Origin: Nothophaeocryptopus gaeumannii
Lineage: Eukaryota > Ascomycota > Dothideomycetes > Mycosphaerellales > Mycosphaerellaceae
Reading direction: 5' to 3'
Assembly: GCA_031771865.1 (NCBI GenBank)
Contig: JASISA010000041.1
Coordinates: 1,674,001 to 1,738,000, forward strand
DNA: 64,000 nucleotides
Shown: in pieces, positions 46,529 through 55,061 of the stretch
How the letters are laid out: each line of letters begins with the position of its first letter
How positions within the stretch are numbered: position 1 is the stretch's first letter
The notes under the pieces: model-generated
The model's database searches: none
What the model saw: only the letters and a program-made list of their open reading frames with translations
Told to the model about the DNA's origin: nothing
Translations under genes and position numbers: made by a program

Positions 46529-46539
46529 GGTGTTCAAAG
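46529..46539 (-). other. primer-binding site, possibly self-priming
   Basis: Directly after the 5' LTR the minus strand reads CTTTGAACACC. It does not begin with the TGG expected for a tRNA 3' end complement. Eight bases (TTGAACAC) are complementary to GTGTTCAA near the predicted transcript start in the LTR, as in the self-primed Tf1/sushi group. Confidence 0.45.
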
Positions 46540-46869
46540 TGTTACGCACGGTATCTCGCTTGTCAGGTGACTCGCTTAATCACGTGGAATGGCTTCTTTG
46601 GAGAATGCGTCGGCAAGTGGAACGAAGTGAAGGAAGTCTTGGCTTATTCAATCAGTGAGATTGTAACATGAGTTGAACACGATGATTGCTAGTCAACCAT
46701 CGTTCCTAAATACATAAGAGACTTTAGGTGATCAGTGTGATCAGACTGATCGCCTAGGGAGAGGTGATCATCCTGATCAGGGTGATCAGGAGGCTCTGCT
46801 CGGTCTCGTACCTTACGATCAGTAACACGTGACCTCGCACTGGGCAAGGACCCAGCACGAACCGTAACA
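46540..46869 (-). repeat. chromovirus 5' LTR (330 bp)
   Basis: Partner of the LTR at 40154-40520, with a single copy of the 36-bp TGATCA-rich unit and one base fewer (TTATTCAATC against TTATTCCAATC). It precedes the primer-binding site and gag on the minus strand. Confidence 0.93.
46672..46716 (-). promoter_or_regulatory. probable LTR promoter: TATA-like box and predicted transcript start
   Basis: On the minus strand a TATGTATTTA box (46716-46707) is followed about 30 bases later by CGTGTTCAAC (around 46680). The solo LTR at 47392 has a stronger TATATA at the same spacing from the same downstream sequence, which supports the reading. Confidence 0.4.
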
Positions 46870-46874
46870 CTAAT

Positions 46875-47386
46875 ACTCTTATATAATATCTAATATTACC
46901 TATATTTAGGTAGCTTAGTAGGTTGAAACCTATATAGAGTAGTCCTTTTCTAGGTATTTACTAAGATATTTAACCTATACTTAAACCTAACCTAATTAGG
47001 TTAACCTACTATAGCGTCTAAAAGCTACTACTAAAAAAGTAAGAAAAGAAATATAAAAGGAAGTTAACTAAGCTAATAAATAGCTAGATACTAACCTTAA
47101 GGAGTCTATTAAGAAGGTAAAGAACCCCCTAAGGCGTATTATCTTTAAATAGCCCTAAAATGAAGATGTAGTAGTTATACTAAGTAAGAAGTCTTAAAAC
47201 CTAGTAGCTAGTAGATTAGGGCGTATAAGGAGGTAGCTAAAGTACCTCTAAGGCTTTAACCTATCTTAAATTAAAGAGTATATTAAGTTTACTTAGAATC
47301 CTAAGTTTCATGTAATTCGGTTAGGAATTGGCTGAGTTATTCACTTACAAAGGTAGGTGGTTAGTGTGTAGGTGTCTGTGCGCCAT
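46875..47386. repeat. very AT- and TpA-rich RIP-decayed sequence
   Basis: Dominated by TA, CTA and TAG runs with few CpA or TpG, like 39.7-40.15 kb on the other side of the chromovirus. It is the continuation of the decayed host element or a second relic. No domain is readable in any frame. Confidence 0.6.
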
Positions 47387-47391
47387 ATAGG

Positions 47392-47758
47392 TGTTACGGA
47401 CCGAATCTGCAGGACGCAGAATCAAGGACATGGAACCATGCAAGAATGACGCCAGAAGTCACGTGTCTGACCACAGTCTGGGACCTCTGGTCAAACACGT
47501 GAGGTTTGGCGACCGACAGACCGCCCGACCGGTCAGTTGGTCGAACGGTCAAACTCGCTGCCAAGAGCAAGCGAGACCACCAAGTATATAGCAACGATGG
47601 TTGACTAGCAATCATCGTGTTCAACTCATGTTACAATCTCACTGATTGGAATAAGCCAAGACTTCCTTCACTTCGTTCCACTTGCCGACGCATTCTCCAA
47701 AGAAGCCATTCCACGTGATTAAGCGAGTCACCTGACAAGCGAGATACCGTGCGTAACA
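47392..47758 (+). mobile_element. 367-bp solo LTR related to the chromovirus, with a different U3
   Basis: TGTTACGGAC..GTGCGTAACA, flanked by a perfect 5-bp duplication ATAGG (47387-47391 and 47759-47763). From about 47590 (AACGATGGTTGACTAGCAAT onward) to the end it matches the chromovirus LTR almost base for base. The first ~190 bases are unrelated after the initial TGTTACGG. It has TATATA at about 47584. It is oriented opposite to the full element. Confidence 0.88.
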
Positions 47759-48031
47759 ATAGGGCTGTGCGCCAAGCCGGGAAACCTTCTAGCTCATGAT
47801 TCCCTGCGATCAGACCCATAGCTCAAGCTCTGTCGTCGAAAGCATCTGACGCTGCCATTAGCTAGATCGGGGTAAGGAAGCGGTGGGTATCAATGCCGAA
47901 GGTGACAGGTTGCGCTGCTCACTCCGCCGGCGGCGTGCCACCAGGCTATCACAAGTTGGCCGCTTTACTTCGGCCGACAGCATAGCATTGCACCTACGTC
48001 CATTAATGATTACAATAGCAATCCGAGGAGA

Positions 48032-49635
48032 ATGACGAGAACACAGCCAGCCTATCACGCTCAGGAAGCGGAGCCAAGCTCTTCCGCCTCCTTGCCTGCA
48101 GTGACTACTAACGATGGTGGAGAGACCTCTTGGGTACGCATTGAGGCTGACCTCTTGATTCCTGGCCGAGGGGAGCCGTTGGAAAATGGCGTCTTGATAT
48201 TTGCCTCAGATGAGAGTGCAACCGCGAGCTCGAAGATTGCATATGTGGGAGATGCTCACAATGTCCCGTCGAAGTATTCTACTGTGGTTGCTAAGTACAA
48301 AGTCCCGGTGCTGATGCCAGGATTGTGGGATTGTCATGTTCATGTGAGAGGGAGAAGGAAAAATTGTACAGAGATAGCTTTTTGCTAACACCACGACATA
48401 GTACTTTGGCGAAGCCAAACCGGATTTGGACCATCTTGCTTTACTCCCACCATCTTTGGCTGGCTTCCGAGCTGCTCGTGACGTGGTAGCAACACTCAAT
48501 GCTGGCTACACCTCTGTCAGAGAAGTCGGAGGCTATGGAGTAGACTTCTGTAAAGCCATTGATGAGGGCTGGGTTCCGGGGCCCAAGATCTACTCTGCTG
48601 GGGCTCCTCTCAGCCAGACTGCTGGTCACGGAGATCTGCACTCGATGCCGCTTGAAATGGTGCACAACAGTATCAACCATGGGCTGCCGCTTGCTCTGGC
48701 CGACGGTGTCGACGAAGCCATCAAGGCTGTGCGAAAGCAGATCCGAAGAGGAGCCAAGCTGATTAAGATTTGTTCGACTGGAGGTGTGATGAGCAAAATC
48801 GACAGCCCTAGGGCAGCGCAGTTCACGAACCCTGAGCTGAAAGCTATGGTCGAAGAGGCTACACGTACGAACTTGATTGTGGCGTCTCATGCTCATGGCA
48901 CAGAAGGCATTGTGAGTCAAGTCAGCCCGCGTCTGCTGTTAGTGACTAATGTGCTCAGATTGCCGCTCTGCACGCCGGAGTCCACACCATTGAACACGGC
49001 AGCTTCTTGACCAAAGAAGCCATCGATCTCATGCTTGACAAGAATGCAATGCTCGTAGCGACCAGGTTTATCCAGGAGAACAGTAGAGATGGTATGGACG
49101 GCTCGCCTCCTGAAGTCTATAAGAAGCTTCTCGAGGTTGTCGATGAGCATAAGAAGTCCTACGAAAAGGCTGTGAGTTGTGTAAGACGTCTGAAGCGGAT
49201 CATGAGACTGACGACCTTTCGACAGGTCAAAGCGGGCGTCAAGTGCGCTCTCGGGAGCGACCTTGGCCTGAGCAGCGTTGAATTCCAATGCTACCACGGC
49301 ATGAACGGACGAGAGTTTGCGTACGCTGTCGATGCTGGCATGTCTCCTTTGGAGGCAATTGAGGCCGGCACAGCGAATGGGCCCGATGTGAGTACATCGA
49401 AAAAAGTCGGTCGTACCAATGACAGCTGCTAATGCTCGCTTTCAACTCGCAGACTCTTGGGCCTCAAGCACCGCTTTCCGGCCAACTGAAGGAGGGCTTT
49501 GATGCCGACTTCATCGCTCTCGCAATCGACCCGCTCAAGCACATTGATGTGCTCGCGAAGCCAGATGAGATTGCGCATGTCTGGAAGGGAGGCAAGCTTT
49601 TCAAGTCTCCAGGCAAGCCGGTTAGCATCATTTGA
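48032..49635 (+). CDS. metal-dependent amidohydrolase (imidazolonepropionase / Xaa-Pro dipeptidase-like)
   Basis: Five exons: 48032-48343, 48402-48911, 48959-49171, 49226-49387 and 49453-49635. All introns are phase 0, 47-65 bp, with GTGAG donors. The product is 459 aa. The fold is a TIM-barrel hydrolase with a binuclear metal site. Visible ligands are HxH in MPGLWDCHVH (102/104), a Lys in GAKLIKICSTGG that is normally carboxylated, His in VASHAHGTEGI, His in HTIEHGSFL, and Asp in CALGSDLGL. The N- and C-terminal beta-sandwich parts frame the barrel. Relatives include peptidases acting on Xaa-Pro or amide bonds, and fungal amidases such as ochratoxinase-type enzymes; the substrate here is unknown. 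No signal peptide is seen, so it is probably cytosolic. It sits just outside the transposon island. Confidence 0.85.
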
Positions 49636-50541
49636 ACTGTTGACACCTGAGTATCAGCAGTCGCAGACCTTGTTAGCACGTCAGCAAGGCGATGGGAAGT
49701 GCTCGTACAGTAGTACAGACACGTAGTCTTATCTCAAGCAACTAGAGTAGTGGCAGGTAGATTGTGATTCCTGGCATTCCGCGTCATCTTGTTGCTGTGC
49801 GACATGTTGTCCCCGAAATCCGATGTCGATATGTCGTGGGAACGCCCATCTGTGGTAAGTTGGCATTTCCTGACATGTGATCCGAGAAACAAGAATTCTC
49901 GATCATGTTGCGAGGCCGATAAAATCAAGGCGAAGATATCGAAACCGGATAGCGATAGCAGATCGATCTTTTGAGCCGGTATGCTCGCAGCCTTGGTCGT
50001 GTCATTCGGGCGTCTGCTGGCTCATCTAGCTTTCGCACCCGAATCGTACAGTATCGATGCATCAGTAGCATTGATGGCAAAAGGTGATAAAAAGTTAGGG
50101 AATCGACTCTTGGTCGAAGGAAGCTTCCCAGGACCCGGTTTGTACGCTTGTGATCCTCTGATCGCCCGCCATCGCCCACCGGATTGCCAACACCCCGCAC
50201 TAGTTGGAGACTGAGCGCCCTCGAGAGATCTCACGAATTTTTCGACAAATCAGAGGTAATCAGAGGGGAGATCACTCGGTCCTTGCCAAGACATATCACT
50301 TTCGCAAAGTGATCGCACGCAAGGGTCTCCAGGGTCTCCAGGGTCTTGTCACATGGAAGAAAGAGCGATGAAAAGAGTGTGACTCTCTTCAACGCACTTT
50401 CATTTTGAGCGCACGGAGGCTGCTCTTGAAGGCTTGAAGGCTTACTGGGCCGAGGAAACATCGTCCTCGCCCAACGCATCCTCAAAACAAGGAAGGAGCG
50501 TCAATCTGCTCACTTGAAGGGTCACTCTCTGCGGAGTTGCC
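49636..50541. other. intergenic with low-level repeats, no supported gene
   Basis: Contains one copy of the TCACATG-centred repeat core at about 50350 and a short CCAGGGTCT triplication near 50325-50345. Frames (for example 50231-50485 minus) are not recognisable. Confidence 0.4.
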
Positions 50542-50930
50542 TCAGTTCTGGCGGGCCGGGGTCATTTTCACGTGCCAAATTGGCGCTGTCACATGCCGCC
50601 AAGTCCTGTCCATCTTCTCCGCAAACTCTCCGCCAACAGAATCCGCTAGGGTCTCTTGTCTCGCCTGCCGTTTCTGCTTGCTTTTGCTGTATTCGGCGTC
50701 AGGGTTTTTCCCGGGTGCCGAAATGCGGACCGTGCGCGCCTTCTTCTTGGTGATGGTAGCTGCTACGCGGGTCAGGGTCTCTCACATGCGAAGGGTCCAG
50801 CTCACTGTCGCTTAATTTGCTGTTCTGGGTCGATCGTCGCTTCCTTGCGCGCGTTGGTGGTGGTGGTGTTGGTGCCTTCCTAATTCGGTAAGCGGCTGTC
50901 ACATGCAAAGGGTCTGGCTCATTGTCACTC
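50350..50930. repeat. diverged tandem repeat centred on TCACATG
   Basis: Cores at about 50350, 50590, 50783 and 50900. The last two units, about 117 bases apart, share CACATGC-AAGGGTC-GCTCA-TGTC-CT and a following GGTGGTGGT-type stretch. The others are weaker. Likely an old, eroded minisatellite. Confidence 0.5.
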
Positions 50931-51088
50931 ACTGTCCTGCTGCGACTCGGTCGCAGCTTCCTAGTGCTCTCTCTTGTGGGCGGGCGTGGTGATGGTGATG
51001 GTGGTGATTTTTGTGGTGGGAAGTGAGAGGGAGGGAGAAGGCAAGGCAAAAGATATACAAGCAAAAGCTCACCCGCGCTCATGCTCAT
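50542..51088 (-). CDS. candidate basic, disordered hypothetical protein, two exons
   Basis: Exon 1 is 51088-50806 and exon 2 is 50762-50542. A 43-bp intron (GTGAGC..GCGTAG, with CTGAC) joins them in phase to give 167 aa. The N-terminus is hydrophobic (GELLLVYLLPCLLPP), the middle is Pro/Ser/Arg-rich, and the C-terminal part is basic (ATITKKKARTVRISAPG, YSKSKQKRQARQE). Exon 1 carries two diverged copies of an SD-E-DP-HV motif, encoded by the local DNA repeat. A second intron-like unit (53 bp) in the first repeat can also be drawn. No family is known. Confidence 0.35.
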
Positions 51089-51781
51089 TCACTGGACAAT
51101 AGGAAACCTCACCTTCGCAAACCTTACCTAGGCTAACCTCGCCTGTGCCTCTTCTCCCCGGTGGAAGGTAGCTCTGAGCTTCTTGTTGCCCATTGAGCAT
51201 CACCTGAGGGCGGCCGTTGCGAGGAGACGCCAAGCCCCGCCCTCTTCATGTGAAGAGCAGCCCGGGTAAACCCACCGGTCGTCAACGGCCGACTCCGCAT
51301 CGTAAACGAACTGAATCCACATTGATAATCTCTGTGAGATATGGCGCTGTAGTCTGGTGGTATACTAAGGTCGTAAACCGAAAGCCTTGGCGGACGACTA
51401 AGCAATACCATGGGACTCTCAATGCTTGACTTTCTCTTTCTCTTTCTGTATGCTTGGTGCCGGATCGAACTCAGGGACACCAGCTACATGCTGTCCGGCG
51501 ATAATCCTGTAGTTTCTGCTGCGAACCCTGGATGCCAACCAAGAAAACAGTTTGCCGATATGATGGACGACTAGCCCTGGTTGGCGGTGATTTCACAGAA
51601 GCGAGGGAACAAGCCCGACCGTATGCGACAAAGCAATCTGGTAAGTGAATATGCGTCACTTTCAGAACCAGAGGCCTTACGGAAGGAAGTGAAGCTCAAA
51701 CGGGAGCTGAAGAGCACAGCACAAGAAGCATCCAGCATCTCTCGTGTCGGTATCTAAGAAGAAGCGCAACAGCAGCCTCTC
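51089..51781. other. intergenic, no supported gene
   Basis: Contains a B-box-like GAGTTCGATCC on the minus strand at about 51469-51479 and an A-box-like TGTAGTCTGGTGG on the plus strand at about 51348, on opposite strands. They cannot form one tRNA. Confidence 0.4.
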
Positions 51782-52513
51782 CTACTTCTTCTTCGCCTTC
51801 GTCATTCGTGTGGCTACGAGCACTGCATCGTCTAGTCCGTCCAGCGAGCGTACCACTGCTCCGCGCAGTGATAAGGTGTCCGTCGCCGATGCTGCTTCGC
51901 ACAGTACCGACACCTCCGGAAGTGTCAACTTCGTAGCCTCGTCCGGCCTCGTGCCCTCCTCGTTCGAATCCTCGGATGATGGAATCAACGATGACGACTT
52001 TCCCGCCTTCGCTGCTTCAACTTCCAGCGCGAGGAGATCGACCCATCTTGTAAGAGGATAAGTGTGACTGGCAGAGATTTCTTTCTGATGCCGAATACGG
52101 CAGGAACAGGAACAAGAAGGAGAAGAACGCGCAACGCGCATATGACGAGACCCTGAAGTGTGACAAGTCCTCACGCAGGTGATAGAGGATTGCTTTGCAA
52201 ATACATGACAACCGTCTAAAGCCGTGAAGACCCGGCAATTGAGTCTCCTTCCCTTGTCGGTAAGGCGGCAGAATTTCTCTCGCTCGTCAATTCTCCACTC
52301 TGCTGGACTCACAGTCTGCACAATGTGATCAATGCATGCAAAGGGAGACCAACAAAAGATCTCTGACGAAGGTCCGGTGTGAATTCCACTCACTTCCGAC
52401 TTTTGATCGATTGTTCTAGGATGAAGCTCGAAGCGCACTCGGTGTGTTGAGATGTGTTCGATCGTGTGGAGCGCAGCTCCGGCCGTATATGAAATTGCAA
52501 CTGAGACAGACAT
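51782..52513 (-). CDS. weakly supported hypothetical protein
   Basis: An uninterrupted 243-codon frame. The last 85 residues are acidic and coherent (WVDLLALEVEAAKAGKSSSL, and ending VATRMTKAKKK). The first half is Cys/His/Ser-rich without clear structure and may contain an unrecognised intron. The antisense strand is open over 51744-52061 as well, which lowers confidence. No family is recognised. Confidence 0.28.
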   Translation of the reverse strand: MSVSVAISYTAGAALHTIEHISTHRVRFELHPRTIDQKSEVSGIHTGPSSEIFCWSPFACIDHIVQTVSPAEWRIDEREKFCRLTDKGRRLNCRVFTALDGCHVFAKQSSITCVRTCHTSGSRHMRVARSSPSCSCSCRIRHQKEISASHTYPLTRWVDLLALEVEAAKAGKSSSLIPSSEDSNEEGTRPDEATKLTLPEVSVLCEAASATDTLSLRGAVVRSLDGLDDAVLVATRMTKAKKK

Positions 52514-53192
52514 CTGGTCTCTACAACACCAATTTCATTTCTCCGCCGAAGACTATTCTCTAGCCCCGCCTGCTATGATATCAATGAATTGCTTCATGAG
52601 AAGCGTCGCAAAACGACACCTCCAATGCCAGGGAGATGATCTTGTCCCCTTTCTCAATCATCCCTGCGCCGCCGCTTTGCACACGCCAAGAAAACCCACA
52701 GAAAAATTCAAAAACACAAAGCCAAATATGGTCAACGCCATTCAGCACTTGAATAGCGATGCGCGGTGAGCAAAAGCAGACAACACCATGTATGCCTGAT
52801 CCGATTTCTGTCCGTCTGCTCCTTGTTTTTGCGGAGATCCAGTTTTGGATAGAGGTAGTTTCGCAAACGATTGTTGTTACAAGATGGTGGTGTTCGTGGT
52901 GGTGGTGATGCTGACGACAGGTGATGGCAAGTCAAACCTCATCCATGTCTATGTCGCAGGCGCCGAATTTTTCAGTCCTGCTTCCGATCTCTATCCTTGC
53001 GCCACGGCGCGTGTGATGGAAGCGGTGCGCCCACTTGTGATATGCATCGTTCTGTTGAGATGCGGCCGCAGCAGTCCTGGTTCGCAATTGAGAAAGCGTC
53101 TTGGCGCTCTCCAGGACAATGCTGGTCGTCATTCGGGAACCGCAAAGTTTCCGCGGGATCTCCCGGGCTGTCTTTCTGAGACAATCTCATGA
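52514..53192. other. intergenic, no supported gene
   Basis: Short overlapping frames only; the OCH1 3' end lies at its right edge. Confidence 0.5.
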
Positions 53193-54450
53193 TTAACTCT
53201 CTTTCTTTTCCTCTCCGATGTGGCGCTCGTTCTCAGGTTTCCATGTGCCTGTTATTGCGTTAGATATACCCGAATTTAGATTCATCAAAATGTTGAGACG
53301 TACCCTCGAAAGTGTGATGAACGAATGCCATCGGATCATCGATGTCGCCGGCGCCCATTTGTCCAACTCCTGGTGAGAATGATGTGATTGGAAGCACCAC
53401 AACATCTCCCACTTTCTTCGCCTGTGTGATGGCCGAGAATTGGTGCCAGGTGATGTTGCCTTTGCTGGTGCTCATGTCGAAGTAATCTGGATTGTTGAAG
53501 AACTTGAAGATCATGTCGGTCCACAGGCCTGGACCAGTGAACTCGACGACACTCGTCATGTGCTTCATGTCGAGCTCGCCGGCCTTCTTTGTGCGCAATG
53601 TCTCCTCGGTGATGGTTGCGACGATGTCGACGAGTACCGGATGACCCGCCTTGCTCTGAATAGTCCACTGACAGAACTGAATTCTGCGCGAATACCAGTC
53701 ATGCCAATCTGGTCGATCTGGGTCTGCCTCAATTCCAACGACCAAGCCGTAGCTACTGCGCGGCACCTCCGGAGGCACCCATTCCACTGCTGATTTCAAT
53801 GCAGTTGTATCCATGTCGCTGTAGATACCACCTCTTGCAAGCAGAATCAAGTATCGGAAGAAGTCTGCCTTGAGGACTGGCTCAGGAAGCGCGTTATAGG
53901 CCTCGACAACCTCGGGTATGCTGGCGTAGAAGTGTTTGATCAGGTGCACTGCAACACTGTCGGTGATGACTTCGTGCACGAAGCTAGGGTGCAGTTCCGT
54001 CCACGAAGCCTCAGCAGCTCTCCACTCCTCAGGAAACTGTCCTGAGGCAGGAGTGACTTTCCAGGTTTGCCATATGTAGGCTGGAAACTTCCCCTCAGCA
54101 TCGTATGGGAAATTGTACGCAAGTTGTTGTCGCAGTGGCTTGAGCTTGAGGTCATCCAACGCGATTTGCGGCCGCGGTGTCTTAGCCAGGGCCACGCGTC
54201 CACCGTTGTCGCCATTCCAGTTCGATCCTCCTGTTGCTGCAGGTTTCGATTGTTCGACGACACGGTCGGTGGTTATGCCATCGGGCAGGGCCTCGACGAT
54301 TTTCCTATTGTCGGCGTGGCTGCCCGTCGGCTTCGGCGAATTGTTGATTTTAGGTGCTATGGGTTGCTGGGGGTTGTGCGTACTCCGCAGCAGCAGGAAG
54401 CAAGTTAATATGACGGCGGCCACCGCGAGGGCACGGCGAAAGTTGAGCAT
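53193..54450 (-). CDS. och1: GT32 alpha-1,6-mannosyltransferase, Och1-like
   Basis: Och1-type enzymes add the first alpha-1,6-mannose to N-glycan cores in the early Golgi (known for the family). Exon 1 is 54450-53304 and exon 2 is 53248-53193. The 55-bp intron (GTACGT..ATAACAG) turns HHTFEG into GTWKPENERHIGEEKKES; total 400 aa. It has type II topology: a short cytoplasmic tail, a signal anchor at about 7-22 (ALAVAAVILTCFLLL) and a Pro/Ser stem. The GT32 catalytic part has FPAYIWQTWKV, ADFFRYLILLARGGIYSDMD with the DXD metal site at 212-214, and FTGPGLWTD near the end. An uncharacterised GT32 paralogue is the alternative. Confidence 0.87.
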
Positions 54451-54765
54451 GATATGTCGGATGTGGGTGCTCTGCGGGTTTCGAGTAGAAGAGCACCGCG
54501 ACGGGGTCTACCCGCAAATGGTGGAAGATTGTGTGGGTTGGGTGATCGTGAGGAGTTGCTGGGCCAGGTATTCGAGTGTATGGATGCAACGCTGAACCCT
54601 CGTCCTTAAAGAAAGTCTGTTCGAGCCGGGACTTCGACTCGCGGTGGGTTCAGAAGTGGAGCGGGTCTTTGGTGAGAGCACGGATGCCGGACTACGGCAC
54701 TGCGCTTGGACGCCGACCAGGTGATTCAGGAACGCGGCCCCTGCTACAGTAGACTTAGAGGGCCG

Positions 54766-55061
54766 TTAGCCTGCTGACGTAGTGATCTTGTCTGTTGCCA
54801 TGTGCAGCCATGATGCGAGGGTGAGAAGGGGCCAGATAGCTGGAACAAGAAGAAATGTCTGCAGCGTGCTGCGTTGGAGACGCCGCAAGAGGCTTTACGT
54901 ACCTGAGAAGAGCGACGTGGATGGGTTGGGAGGATCGCAATCGCAATGCCGACCAGCGCAGTCAGCGGCAGACGAATGATAAGGCAAGCCGGCCGAATGT
55001 GAGCAGCCTCCGCCACTCTCCTGCGGTAGATGATACGCGTGTCACCCGTGGCGCACAGCAC
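54766..55061 (-). CDS. possible small membrane protein, C-terminal exons
   Basis: A hydrophobic stretch (LIIRLPLTALVGIAIAIL, about 54990-54930) is followed by a well-formed 44-bp intron (54859-54902, CAG|GTACGTAAAG..GCTGCAG). A phase-0 last exon (54858-54766) encodes TFLLVPAIWPLLTLASWLHM and a stop. Two membrane segments would result. The 5' part is unclear: the frame opens near 55061, but other frames upstream also look coding. No family is recognised. Confidence 0.35.

Larger units (their letters stand above)
40154..46869 (-). mobile_element. full-length Ty3/Gypsy chromovirus, 6.7 kb, broken gag-pol
   Basis: A complete LTR retrotransposon lies on the minus strand, bounded by TGTTACG..CGTAACA LTRs and a perfect target duplication CTAAT (40149-40153 and 46870-46874). 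In element order it has the LTR (46869-46540), gag with zinc knuckle, protease, reverse transcriptase, RNase H, integrase, chromodomain, an antisense Zn2Cys6 frame, a polypurine tract and the second LTR (40520-40154). The protein order (integrase after RT, C-terminal chromodomain) defines the chromovirus branch. Frameshifts break all coding parts, while the LTRs differ by only one base and a 36-bp repeat unit. It inserted into the already decayed pogo relic. Confidence 0.93.

Noticed and set aside
51340..51482. tRNA-like A-box (plus) and B-box (minus, GAGTTCGATCC)
   Set aside because: The boxes lie on opposite strands and no cloverleaf with acceptor pairing can be drawn.
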